DNA of 64,000 nucleotides from NCBI GenBank assembly GCA_944990035.1, contig CALYLX010000084.1, forward strand, positions 62,001-126,000, read 5' to 3'. The notes beneath the pieces are model-generated. The model saw nothing but the letters and a program-made list of their open reading frames with translations. It searched no databases and was not told the origin of the DNA. The stretch is from Clitopilus passeckerianus (Eukaryota; Basidiomycota; Agaricomycetes; Agaricales; Entolomataceae). This document shows positions 24,087 through 35,942 of the stretch, piece after piece. The stretch's first letter is position 1; each line of letters opens with the position of its first letter. The translations under genes were made by a program, and so were the position numbers.

Positions 24087-27027
24087 ATGTCATCATCATC
24101 CAAAACGCCGCATTATAACCTCTCGTACCAACCTTTGACTTCGCAAACTGATTTGGAAGAGCTTCCATCAAACCAGTGAAGCATGCTTGACATCTTGACC
24201 GACATGGATGAACTGATTGTGATGTTACAGGTTTATGGCATGGCAGAAGGGTCGTGATTTTCCTCATGTACTTCGACCGGGTGGTGTGACTTCTGTACGT
24301 CGGCCCACATACACGGTGTCTCCTTTCCTTACAGCATCTCACTACCAGGGCCTTGAACACATGCAAAACCTCAATGCTTCCGATATTCACCAGACCTCTG
24401 CCTCTCCGTCAACTCTGACCTCACTCCAGCAAGAATCTGAGCCAGAACCCTTTGAGACGCACACTCAATATGCCAGATACAAAGACCCAGCGCCATTGAC
24501 TCACGGTAGGCTCTATCATACCCCTCTTCGTTCGAGGTTTATTGATAGCGTTTCGTCTTCAGAACGCCATTTCCATGAAAAAGGCGGAGACTTGTTAGAA
24601 GAAGGCTGGATACCTGCCCCACTTCGTCGGTGGTTTTGGATACCGTTCGTAGTTCTTCTGGCGGTAGCTGCAGTAGGATTGGAGGTTGCATTACACTTTA
24701 GTGAGAAGTACCAAGGTGAGGGCTTTCAATGTATCTCCGTATCATCTTATTTCTGCTCATGCAAACCTGCTTAGGTTGGCCTACAAGCTCGGGAGCAGGA
24801 GATGAAACAAATGTTCTTCACTATGTCTATGTACGCAAAGATTTTTCGATCGCTGCGAATTCTCTCTCAATTCAACATCAGACTTTGCCTCCTGTTGCAG
24901 CTGCGACTTTTGTATGTGTGCTGACAATACTCTGTGGTCCAAGGGGAACTGACAACCTAGTAGATTGTTGCATTATGGACTTGGACCGACATAGAAATCA
25001 AAAAGATGCAGGTTGGTCGTTCGCGGGTCTCGTTGATAAATCCCCTGACGACCACCCGACTTGTAGCCTTATGTTGATCTCGTCCACGGAGACTCCCCAC
25101 CGCATCGAAGCTTGCTCTTGGATTACACTAGAACGAAGTAGGTTGCAGACTGGGCAGAAGATCCAAATAGCTCGGCATGCTGATACCTTTTAGTAATTTC
25201 ATCGTATGGACCCGTGCTGCCATGAACAAGCACTACTTGGTTGCATTGGCCACCTTAATGGGAATCATGGCGTTATCGTTCTCACCGCTAGCGGCTGCTC
25301 TTCTTGTTGTTAAAGATACTTATTTGCAGCAGCCAGGTTAGCGCTCCGGACTGCCCTATCAGAACTTTTACTAACGGACGAACTTAAATATTTAGATGTA
25401 ACGACAACCACCCTCACCGCTTTGGGTCTCAATCAAAATCCCGAGTTCGATGATCTCACAGGTAAGGTTTTCATTCGTGGTAGACGAATTAGAAACTGCG
25501 GCTAAACACTTTGATAGCTTTTCTTACGGCAGCCAGTTATGCATCGGCTGCGGTGTTATATGGCCTTGGGGACCCGCCCTTCGTGAAGAACCAATACACT
25601 TTCGCTGAGATACAGGTCCGTTTGGAATGAGTCTCCCAGATGCTCGAACAGGATTCTAAAGGGGCGCACTACACTCCTTCCAGATTCCTTCGAACAAAGT
25701 GACAAATGGAACCCTCTCAGCTAACACAACGGCGATGAAGACAGAGACGGGATGTACCTCTCTTCCTGTAAGTAGCGTTGTACAGTTGGTTTGATTCGTG
25801 TTATCTTAACTCGTCATCGGTAAGGTGAACATGGTTCAGAACCTCGACGGAAGTGGATGGACGAATTCCGTTTTGTTCAACGGGTGTAACAAAACATTCA
25901 TCGTTGACAGGAATGCGACGACCTTATTCGGCACCGAAACGTTCGATTGTGACGGGTCGACGCCTGCACAGTTTAGCCCAGCCTTCCTCTGGTTTTTCAC
26001 GTATGTCTGCTCATTGCACGCGAAGTTTCCCTTCTGAAAGTGTTCCAGCTATCAACCATCTGCTCGAGCTTCCGCCACAGTTTGCCGCCCGTCCTTCACA
26101 TTATGGGACGTTAACATCAACATCGACATTGCGTCCAGAAATATTACGAGGGTCACGGAACTAAGACCCTTCTCGTCTGCGTCCAACTTCTCGTCCACAT
26201 CCGCAAATGTTACGGGACCGCCACTTCTGGGCAGAGCCTACAATGGAGTGAAGTTCAACCTGACGAACCCCGATCGCTTTGCACTTCAACGCCTCAACGC
26301 CACCTTGTTGCAGTTGCCTGCAGCTGTTTACCAGAGCGCGGTTCTCAGCCCAGAAGGTCTAATCGGTAGTTTCGACGCTGGTAAATTTGTCGATTTATCG
26401 GCCAAAGTCTACGTAAGAGTCATTCTCCCAGTCATCGCCAGGCCCAGTTCTAATCGAGAGCGCAGCAAATATATTTATCCTTGATTGCTCGTTCGGTTTA
26501 CTTCTTGCCAACACAAGAGCGTTTAACTCTTCACGTGAACGCAGTAGTAAAACGAGTCTGGCTCAGGTTTGTCTTCCCGAGGTTTTGTTAATGACGGGCA
26601 TCATGACTGATATCCGGAGCACAGCAATACTGCAGTCCACTTGTTGGCTGCAGGCCTCCTCATACTCTCTGTGTTCGGAACCATCGTTCAGCTGTTACAT
26701 GTTGCAGACCGAGAAGAGCTCAAACTTCGGCATGAACCTGGGACAATCGCGTCTGCTGTTTCAATCGGGGCCCAGACAGGAATGGGAGAATTACTTGCGG
26801 GGCGGCAGGATGAGAAGGAGATGGAAGACATCCTAAGAAACAAGAAGTTCAGGATTGATCCACATTCCATGAGGATTGTCATGGAAGGCGAAGAAGGATA
26901 TGAGACCGCGTTTAGCCCAAACGAGAGAAGGAAGTCTATTTTTGCCATCCTACAAGGCCAACCTCGAATTGGTACAGACAGGAGGAAGTCGCAATTACCT
27001 ACAAGCCCTCTTACGAGAGATACTTGA
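24087..27027 (+). CDS. DUF3433 multi-pass membrane protein
   Basis: This belongs to a fungal membrane family (DUF3433) of unknown function. The N-terminal 190 residues are cytosolic and polar (SSSSKTPHYNLSYQPLTSQT). A conserved junction GWIPAPLRRWFWIPFVVLL leads into the first membrane helix. After further exons comes the family hallmark WTWTDIE, followed by MQ-, LSHGDSPP- and LLDYTRTKYV-like sequence. The middle contains two hydrophobic segments (VALATLMGIMALSFSPLAAA) and a long extracellular loop with many N-glycosylation sequons such as NGT, NTT, NKT and NAT. A helix near the C-terminus, HLLAAGLLILSVFGTIVQLL, is followed by a cytosolic tail containing EPGTIASAVSI and ending LPTSPLTRDT. About twelve exons. 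The neighbours give no hint of its job. Confidence 0.75.
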
Positions 27028-27186
27028 TACTTTATCACCCGTGTTGCCCTTCTTGCCCCCTGCGTTGTTACAACAAAATTTCGATTGCGACTACTACATA
27101 TACAACGATGGTGGGAACGCTTGGATACTGCTACATACGAAAAGCTAGATAAATATATTATCTTTGGGAACGCTGTTGTGGTTATA

Positions 27187-29150
27187 TCAGGTGCCACCTG
27201 TATCAGAACGTTGCAAGACAGCAGGATCAACTTCACGCGCAGCAATACCCTGACCATTCTTGTAGAAAACAATCTCCCCATCGGCCTCGACAAATTGGCA
27301 CTGTGTGAATGAGCGATAGAGGGCGTAGAACGTGTTCTAAAGTGTTGTTCAGACAAAGTCTACGATCTCGAAGTAGCAAACATACCGTGGAGTCAAAATT
27401 GTAATCTTCCTTGAGCACCGATCTAATGGCAGCTGTAATCTGCGGTCCATTATCTAGGCACGCGGCTTATTAGCTCTGGACCAGGGATCGGATGGGATGA
27501 ATGTGTAGACTGACAGAAAGGTGCCTTGGCAAAGAAATCTGCGGAAACGTCAGCCTGTGGGTCCGACGGGATAGTGGCGCAGACTTACGATGTGCCACAT
27601 GATCATGGCTAATGTTATGGAAGAAAAAGCGGCCCATCCAGCCAAGCAGGGGTCTATCAACAGTGGCGGCGGCACCTCGGAGGAAGGTCCATTCACCCTT
27701 CCGGTAATGGGGAATTGTGGGGTCAGAGTGGTGAAGGTACGTGAACATAACTGAATGTCGGGTTAGGCGCTTCATTTGAAAAAGTATCAGTCCGCAAACG
27801 TACCGATCCTGAAAGAAGCCGCGCAAACGCAAGCGAGTAAGCGATAATGAAAGGTGTGCACGCAGAATCAATTTACCAATGGTTAGTGAGCTGAAGGAAT
27901 TAATGAATCCCAGAAGTCTGGCCACGATCCAGAGGGTAGCTCACCAGATAAGGGATAAGGTAATATCGCAAGACTAGCGATGGGCCTGCATAGCACAATA
28001 CGGCCAGCATAGCAACTAGGCCAGCATTTGAGAGCCTAATGAATGGTCCTATGGACGTATGCTGCGGTCAATGCTGTTGTGTATTGAGATAGAAAGAGGA
28101 CATACTTTGTTCTGGCTTGAAGAGAGGCGAAGTAGGATCGAAGTGATTCGTTCCAGGCGGATACATCTTGGATCCCATCGTATTCTTCCCAAGATAGATC
28201 CACCAACCACTAGTAAGAGCCCAAGGGGGCCAATCAGCGTAATATCAAATAACATCGGGTTGAAAACATACAATCCCTGCATCACGAACATGCGGAAAAA
28301 GGTGAATATTGGTGTCTCTTCGAAGATTTCTGCATAATCAAATTGTGTGGCGACGGGTTCTTCAGGTAGACTGTATTCTTGGCGGAGATATGGGACATAG
28401 TTCTCATCTCGTTCCATGGATCCAGTCGCTTTCTGTTAATCAAAGCGATCAGATGTGCTTGTGATAATTATTAGACTTCGGAAGTCCGTACATGATGTGC
28501 ATGATGGGTTGATCTCCATGCGAAGTATGGTGCAAGAAGAAACTGGAAGCGAATTCAGCTGTGAACTCTACGCATAAAGATGTTGCTTACAGTGTGCAAT
28601 ACGAATCCAACTGTGTTGTTAACCTTGCCGTTCTCATATAAAGTACCATGCCCTGCATCATGACCTTTCGAAGATAATCAACAAGCGCACGATCGAGAAA
28701 AAGAAGATCGCATACCCAAACAGAAAATGCCTGACCACACTAACCCTTGGAACCACCAGTAGACGAGCCAGAGAGAAGATTTCAACAGGGATTTGATCCA
28801 ACTCGAAGTGACAAAGCCACCGAAGTCGGATTGCGTCCACGGCGCGATCCTTGTTGCGAAGAGTAACAGGCTCACACTTAGTGCGATGTCCCGTAGAACG
28901 TAGTACGTTGATATGATCGGATTGGCTGTGAACACTCGTCAGGGAATGGGAATCGCTGGAGGATCGAAGGTTCCTTACGTCTAAGGAGATGCTTCGGGAC
29001 CGCATCGTGGACTTCCTTGAGGGTAACGGTGGGGGGAGAAAAGGGCTTCCGAAGCCTTCGTGAAAATGAGCATGGCCTGGGAGATGTTAGATGGTGAAAG
29101 GTCTACCTTGCTTCGTACTCTGGACTATTCCACTTGTCAGAAAGGAACAT
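27187..29150 (-). CDS. Fatty acid desaturase, delta-12 (oleate) type
   Basis: This is a membrane di-iron desaturase of the endoplasmic reticulum, most like the enzyme that converts oleoyl to linoleoyl chains. A short first exon, MFLSDKWNSPEYEAR, joins PFSPPTVTLKEVHDAVPKHL, the usual N-terminal block. The first histidine box is GHDAGHGTLYENGK, the second HHAHHKATGSMERDENYVP, and the third is assembled across a splice as HDHVAHHFFAKAPF. Hydrophobic pairs lie between the boxes. The C-terminus has ITAAIRSVLKEDYNFDST, then LYRSFTQCQFVEADGEIVFY and NGQGIAAREVDPA, which closes the family alignment. All eight histidines expected of the boxes are present. The first box reads HDAGH instead of the common HECGH, so a different regiospecificity cannot be excluded. 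About nine exons. Confidence 0.88.
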
Positions 29151-30299
29151 GTTGCTGGAATGAAGACACGATTGGGAGGCGTTCCAGAGATAGAAGCCGT
29201 TATAAGGCAGGCTGTCAGAATAAGGAGCGCTGAAGCGCCACTATCTCGGTGCATTCTATCCCGATGTGCAGCAGGAACCGGTTAGTTCATAGTGTTATTT
29301 GTGTTGATGTGGGCAAGTCTTCTCCTCTTCAGCGGATATTATTGGTTGGGATGATTGGGAACATCATTTGATATCGAACAACTGGAGTAGTGGAATGCTG
29401 AGAGATGGTGAGGCGCTGGATTAGGGATGGTGTATCAATATAGAGGTCGATAGACGTACCAACGCCGACCTGTTATGGCATGTTTGAAGGCGTGGCGATG
29501 TACAGGTTGATTGGTGGCTGCTGTACCACAGGGAGGGAACTATAAATCTAGTATGAAAGGGGAATTAGTATACAGGTCTGCGCCGTACCGTAGGATGGGC
29601 TACCTCAGGCTCCACGAACTGCCTTGGACTTCCGAGGACTCTGGATGAGAAAGCCAAAGGACGGGATTTGAAAATCGGACGTGGCAGGTTTTGGGGATCC
29701 GAACGGGCAAAAACTTATACGGTTGATATCGAGGTTTGAACTTTTGAACATGGCTCGCCGGCATCACTCGACTCCGTGCATGCTACGGATACTGGATGAT
29801 AGTAGGACCTCAACTTGTGGAGCAAGGCGCTCAGCAGGTGAAAACCTAACGCCGGAGAGACTAGACCAAGATCAAGTACTATATCAGGGAAGGCTGCCGA
29901 TCGTGTGGACCTTACTGTCTTCCAGACGTGACAGTCAGTTTGACCAAGGCATGGTAAAAGTTTGTTGAAGTTCTTCTTCAATAGGAATCAGATTTCTCAT
30001 CTTTAGCTGATGAACGAGTTTCAACCACGCTGAGTGCGTAATGGTGAGAACGGGTTTGACAGGTTACGCCATGGCGGCGATCAAGCGTGAGAAGATCCAA
30101 AAATACGGCCTCCTCGTCTGAGTGTCCGCTTGCAGTTGCGTAAAAACATTTTCCAATCGACAAACTCCACCTCAACAACGAACCTCGACAACGAACGTTT
30201 GACACGTTTCTCGTACTTTCCACCACCACTCTCCACCAACTTCCATTCGTTTAACCTAGCCACTCCTTTCACCCTTCACCTCTCCATACTCATCGGAAC
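29151..30299. other. Intergenic stretch between divergent genes
   Basis: This is about 1.1 kb with the promoters of the desaturase (left) and the GPI protein (right). Open frames of up to 95 codons (29681-29968) exist on both strands but match nothing I know. The last 150 nt before 30300 are rich in CA and CT with AAC repeats, a typical fungal 5' leader. Confidence 0.5.
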
Positions 30300-31816
30300 A
30301 TGCGTCCCTTAGTAGCCAGGCTCGCTTCCCTGCTCACCCTTTCATTGGCGGCTGGCGTTGCTCAAGCTGGCAGCTCGTGTGTTGCATTTGACATTCATTG
30401 GAATCTCTTGGCCTTTGGTTTCAACGGAAAGGACTATAACGCAGGGACCAAAGATACATGGGCCTCAGGTATTTTAATTACTTTTCATAGGCGCTCGCCG
30501 CTGCTGACTACATTCCTCAACAGGAACTGCCACTGACATCACTAAATCTGGCCGGCCGTGAGTCCCTTCCATTGCTATTCGCTGCACTGCGCTCAAATAT
30601 TCGTATAGGCCATTCGATGGAAGCAACACCAGCTGCTACCTATCCCAGGTGAGTATCTTGACAACCACTCCACCTATTCCGTAACTGAACACTCGGCTAG
30701 TTCTCCAATGCAGTTTATGTCTTGGGAGCGGACAAGTTAAATCCTTCCGCCGTCTACATCTTCAATGCAGAAGATAATTCGTGGACAACGCAGTCCGCCA
30801 CCGCTCAAGGCTTTGACCCCACCTCCTTTTCTGCCGTCTTGGACCACGACACAAACGTTTTTTGTAAGCATCAAATGTCTCTGACGGATCTGACGGATCT
30901 CACAACATAATGTAGACGCATACTCGAAGGGAGAGCTTTACTCTCTGGACATGACTGACCTCAAGGCTGCGAAATCTGATGCGATTCCATGGAATGATGT
31001 TCAGAAGCCTTCCTGGTCTACCGATGATTACCAACCAGTGATGGCGCTGGCCCAAAACCATGTCCACTTCCTCAATGTGCCCAATGTTCCCGCCGGTAGT
31101 GCGGTCATCTTTGTTATCCACTGTAGGTTTACCTGTCAAGAATCTTCTGACGACACATTACTGATGGTCATTTAGTCTCCTACATGCAGCCTGAACCTCA
31201 GCACTATGGCGACTTCCCCGCTCAACACGGTCAAGTTACGTCATTCTTCAAGGATGAAGGAGTAGGAGAAATCCATCTGAATTATCCTCTGCTTATCTAA
31301 TGCTGATTTTATGTAGGTTCAGCAAGAATTTGCATACGTTCCCGATGATGGCTCAGCTACATATGTCATCAACGTCGTGGTATGTCCCGACTCATGCCCT
31401 ACGGGTTTCTTTTGTTGATCCGAATTGCTTCGCAGACAAACAGCACTCAAACATTGAAGGGTCCCATTGTCAAGGATCCATCTGCAACGTACTTTGCTTC
31501 CACCGACTCTCTCGTCCAGCTCACCTCGTCTGGCGATGTCAATTACCTCCCGTACAACGCTGGGACTTCCTCAGCAAACTCGGGTGCAGCTTGGTCCAAG
31601 ATTGCCAAACTTCCTTCTGCGGCTTCCAATGACGGCACTGCGAACGCTGCAGGCGGAGGATCTTCCACTAAAGGCTCTGGCGCTGCTACGGCCGCTTCAG
31701 CTACTGGCACCGGGGCGGCTCAGAATGGGTCAAACGGTGCCATTGCTCTGTCACATGTTACGGGGTGGAGTGTTGTGTTCGGCCTCTTGGGCGGTTTGGT
31801 TGCATCGATCTTCTAG
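30300..31816 (+). CDS. Secreted GPI-anchored protein, kelch-like fold
   Basis: The product has about 380 residues in about seven exons. A signal peptide starts the protein (LASLLTLSLAAGVAQAGSSC). The body has regularly spaced blocks such as NAVYVLGADKLNPSAVYIFN, FDPTSFSAVLDHDTNVFYAY, GELYSLDMTDLKAAK and DDYQPVMALAQNHVHFLNVP, which resemble the blades of kelch or beta-propeller proteins, though the consensus Gly pair is weak. The C-terminus is a Ser/Ala/Gly-rich stalk (GGGSSTKGSGAATAASATGT) followed by a hydrophobic tail (GWSVVFGLLGGLVASIF), the standard signal for a GPI anchor. It should sit on the outer surface of the plasma membrane or in the cell wall. I know no enzymatic function for it. 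All splices seen are consistent. Confidence 0.72.
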
Positions 31817-32286
31817 ACTGGCTTTGAGAGTACAGTATTGTCGACCCGCACGGACTTAAGGCTTTCGTTATTCTGTTCAACCTACGCATCTGGTTTCGTT
31901 CTATATTACTTCGATCAAGGACTACTGTCGAGTCTGTTCATACACGATCCTAATCTTTTCCTCCACGTATATATAAGCTGCATATCGGTAGACATCTCTT
32001 GCAATTTCAATCATTGGGTTTTTGACTGCCATGCATTTTGCCCAAATTTCGTGTGCACATAATCAGCCTTGTGACCAACGCGACGCGTCGAGTCACAGCA
32101 CTTTGTTTACTGAACTGATGTCGCCTTGTTGAAAGTTCCCACACTGCATTCCTCTTCCTTCCCCTCACCGCCATCGGCATCCTGGTCCCCCGCTCTACTC
32201 AACAGCACTAGATCCGCAGGCGGCAGATTCCTCGCATTAGAACCAACACCTTCTAGGACCTTTCAACCTTTTATCCCTCAGGAAAC
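31817..32286. other. Intergenic stretch, no supported gene
   Basis: This is the 3' region of the GPI-protein gene and the promoter and leader of the next gene. It is AT-rich around 31880-32060, and only short chance frames are present. Confidence 0.5.
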
Positions 32287-32863
32287 ATGTCTAATGACCT
32301 CGTGCCACCCACACCAACAATCTCCGAGGCTTCCTTCAACGAAGATTGGGATCGCTCGTTGATACTCGAAGATCCCTCGGCTTCACAGTCTAAGCCCTCG
32401 CCGACTCTTCTTGAAGATGCTGCATCACTTCAAAACTCCGTAGTGTTTCCAGCCGGACAAGAGGATGACCACAAGCCACACCAACGACGGTCAATGCGGA
32501 ACAACGAAAAAAGGACGCTCAGCGAGCTGCTCAAGCTCCATGCGGAAAAGGGAACAGATGTTACGTTCAGTCAGGAAGAGGCTCTGCGCGTCGGGGATGA
32601 ATTGGGACAATGGGTGAGTTTTCTCAGGTCAATGCGCTCGGCTGCTTGAGGGCCCATGGCTCTACTTGGTTTTCGGCCTCTTTTGGGTCTGTTGCTAATA
32701 CAATGCGCCTTTCTAGATTAATGCATCCTCCTCGCCATATGAAGCAGATGAAGAATTTTGCGCTCGGTCTCGGGACGATACCGCTATTCCGACAAAATCA
32801 TCATCCAACCCGCCTGAGGTGCGACTCCGAGGGCAGAGTGAATCTCTACGCCGGCCGTCGTAG
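32287..32863 (+). CDS. Small acidic protein, conserved-looking, unknown function
   Basis: Two exons give about 160 residues. The N-terminus reads MSNDLVPPTPTISEASFNED, and a basic block HQRRSMRNNEKRTLSELLKL follows in a predicted helix. Then comes KGTDVTFSQEEALRVGDELG up to the intron at about 32615-32715, and the second exon begins INASSSPYEADEEFCARSRD. The protein ends SESLRRPS. It has no membrane segment and no catalytic motif I can see. The clean GTGAGT..TAG intron in frame on both sides supports a real gene. It is the last gene before the transposon remnant and the P450 cluster, and I do not see a functional tie to that cluster. Confidence 0.6.
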
Positions 32864-33189
32864 ACTTTCTACTTGACGACTTGTCCAGGTTTCCGGCGCT
32901 GGCATACCATCCTGGCTTATGTTGCTTATTTATCTCCTGCATATTCATATTTGTATTCTGTTATTATTTTTACGACTTTTACGGCTTTCATGATACTCAC
33001 GACTCCTAATGATATTGAAGTTGTAAGCACAGCTCACTGCTCCATGCTTGATTAACCAATGTTTACTCACCTTCTACAGTCTCAGGGTCTTTCAATGACT
33101 TGTACGCATTCCATAACCGGGAAACTGTCCGATCTCGCAAGATACCGACAGTTCGGTCAAATTTCATGTCCTCTGGCTTCGTGCCGTGC

Positions 33190-33770
33190 CTAAACTATCC
33201 TAGAACCTCTTGAACAATGTTGTGATGGGGGACCTTCGTAACAACTACTTCAAGATCTGCTGAATGCCAACATCGCATGTCTGGAAGTCTTAGACCTGTC
33301 CAGCTGCCAGGAATGAAGTGGACAATGATACTAGGGTGAACCCCTCGCATCCATCCACAGAATTCCTCCGAGCGATGAACTGACCATACATCAATCTGCC
33401 ATAGTGCCTTCTGCCGAGCGGGAAGGCCAAGCTTAGCCTCCTGGGCTTCAAAGTCGGGTGCAATGATGTCATCCACAAGCGAACGCATGGTCTTCTGTGT
33501 TGACCAGTATGTCTGATTTCCTGAGAATTCAAGGTGAAAGCCAGCTAACTCGCCCTCCTCGTAGGCATCCCTATTTGCAAGTGTCTTCTTGAGGCAGGAG
33601 ACCTTCGTTTCCCCCTTGTACCCCAGAATTTAAGGCAGAAACGACGATCGTCATTGCTTGCACGGGGAAAGTCAAGTACATGCGTTCGGCTAGTAATGCT
33701 TCGATCCATGTGAAACTGGTGACAGCAGCATTTTCAGAACTTTTTGAATTATTCAACTTCATCTATCATC
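33190..33770 (-). pseudogene. Decayed DDE-superfamily transposase fragment
   Basis: The minus strand reads FHLEFSGNQTYWSTQKTMRS followed by LVDDIIAPDFEAQEAKLGLP. Then comes ALWQIDVWSVHRSEEFCGWM, with the aspartate of a DDE domain and the WSVHRS signature common in basidiomycete transposases, and HPSIIVHFIPGSWTGL. The usual next block (QPCDVGIQRP) is already corrupted. The pieces lie in two frames with no upstream start and no transposase C-terminus, so this is a dead copy. It marks the left edge of the P450-rich region. I saw no terminal inverted repeats. Confidence 0.65.
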
Positions 33771-33965
33771 ATATTGTTTCTTTACACTATCCTAACTTCC
33801 CCTAGCATAGCGACTCGGTCAAATACAGGATCGCTTGTACACTGATGTCACTGAAGACGGCAAGTTTATTAAGTTACCTATGGTACAATCTATGTTTTGT
33901 CAACCATCGTCCGAACTTCGTTCTTCTCTCCATCCAATCTACATCTTCCCGTAGATAACGGTGCC

Positions 33966-35942
33966 TCACTCCAAAGCAATAGCGGCAGTAATCAGCTCCT
34001 GCGCCTGCTTAGACCTCAGCCTGATCTCGCACGGAAAGTTCTTCGGTTGTCTATCATCCCATTTGGTCGTCAGCTCGACACTCTCGCGAGAAGAGATACA
34101 AACGATACATACATAATGAACCCCTCATGATACTCCCTGCTCGGCTCGATCACATTGCCTTGGGCGTCCTTGGCTTTGTGTAGGTTGAATGTGGCAAGGA
34201 TGGATGCGGCGGAGAGCATCAGTGTTGAGTGGGCAATGTATTGGCCTGGGCAGATCCTACGTTGCACGATCGAGTCAGCTTTAACTCAGGGAGAGGTAAA
34301 GAAGGAAACGAACCTGCGCCCAAACCCAAACGCGACGTCCATAGGATTTCTGACAGCCTTGTCAATTTCACCGTCTTTGGTTAGGAAGCGCTCAGGCCTG
34401 AATGTGAATGGGTCGGGGTAGTCTTTCTCGTCGCGAAGAATGGCCCTGTTGATGGCAAGGTCAGAAAGAGGATAGACAAAGGGAGAAGAAGCGGACATAC
34501 CATTGGTTGGCCATCACAATGGAGCCCTTGGGGATGATATATCCTTCGTAGGTATCGTCAGCTATAATTTGGTGTGGCACGCCAAGAGGGAGAACAGGCT
34601 TCCATCTGCACTCAGAATCAGCACCAAGTTTCTGTATGGAGTCCCGAAGAAACACTTACCGATAAGTCTCATACACCACCGCCGTCAAATACGGCAGCTT
34701 CGCAAAGTCACTGTGCTCAGGCAACCTCGCCTTGCCCACAACCCTATCCAACTCCTCCTGCGCCTTCCTCTGCGCCTCTGGATGGCACACCATCGCAAGG
34801 AAAAATGTCCCCAGCGCACTCGCCGTCGTATCAGCTCCAGCAAGAAACACCTGCGTCGCAATATCCTTAATCGTCTCCACCTCCGCACTTTTCTCCGCCC
34901 CATCACTCATATGCTCTATATCCCTCAGAGCATCAGTGACGAACGCACTCTCGTACTCTCCCCTTTTCAGCATCTCCTCACTCGCTTTGAACGGGAGTGT
35001 TCGCATGAGGTTGGCTTGGTTTCGCATATCCGCGGCGGTGTGTTGGAATTTTGCCCCAGGGAACCACGAGGGAATATATTTCATCCAGGGGAGGATGTCG
35101 ACGAAGAAGGCCCCTGGGACGAGGAGAGAGGCCGCAGAGGATATGGCCGCCTCGCTATGGTTACGAAGGGGTCGGATGTAAATTGGATTTTGATGCCGTA
35201 GGTCATTGATAGGGTGGTCGATGCTACGAGTCTATGGAGGCCCGTGAGTACAGTTGAAAATTTGGTGAATGGAAGGAGAGTACATACGTCCGCGTATGAG
35301 CGAGAAAGTCATCTGGCTTCTTCAACAACTCGTTCAGAAGTCTTCGTACGTAAAGTATATCCTTTGGCTGGTTGAGCGAGGTGTTGGAAGGTGTGAAGTA
35401 TTTGGTGAATGTTCGTCGGGCGGAACGCCATCGTTCGCCGTAAGGGAGGATGCTGAAGAGGAAGCCCCAGCCGGAGAGTTCGTGGAACATTGTGAAGTGA
35501 GCTCTGAAAGCGTCGAATTAGCGTCAGTAAAGGAGGTCAAATGTTTGAAGCGGTCACGTACCTGCTGGAGTATAGAACAGAGCGTTTATCCAGGAGGTCT
35601 TGTGCGACTTTGTAGCTGTTCAGGACGACAATGGACTGGCCGAGGGCGCTGAGATGGATGATGTCCGAGTCTGTCCGAAAGAGAGAAACCCCATGAATCA
35701 ATTTAACACCGATTTCCTAACATATAAATTCACTCACCAGCCTCCTTTGCGTGTTTCTGATACACCTCCGAGTCGATATCTGACGGCTTAGGCATATCGA
35801 GGAGGTTGCCCAACAAAGGTAACTTCCTTGGTCCAGGTGGAAGATGCTGGCCATTCCTCTTTGACGAAAGTATCCTGGTCACCAAAAACCCGACAAGCAG
35901 AGAAACAGGTACAAGGACTTCGTTCGAGATCTGGAAAGGCAT
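33966..35942 (-). CDS. Cytochrome P450 monooxygenase 1 (apparent frameshift)
   Basis: This is a class II microsomal P450. It has an N-terminal membrane anchor (EVLVPVSLLVGFLVTRIL) and a proline-rich hinge LPPGPRKLPLLGN. The I helix is FLAGADTTASALGTFF, the ExxR motif of the K helix is VYETYRWKPV, and the heme-binding loop FGFGRRICPGQYIAHS has the cysteine ligand. The last exon ends QELITAAIALE. About ten exons. Near 35150 the frame that reads TSDPFVTIA must shift by one base to reach AAISSAASLLVPGAFF. No intron fits there, so one nucleotide seems to be missing relative to a functional gene. Either the gene is broken or the sequence has an error at this spot. A partial copy of its 3' end lies inverted at 47.2-47.6 kb. 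Confidence 0.8.
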
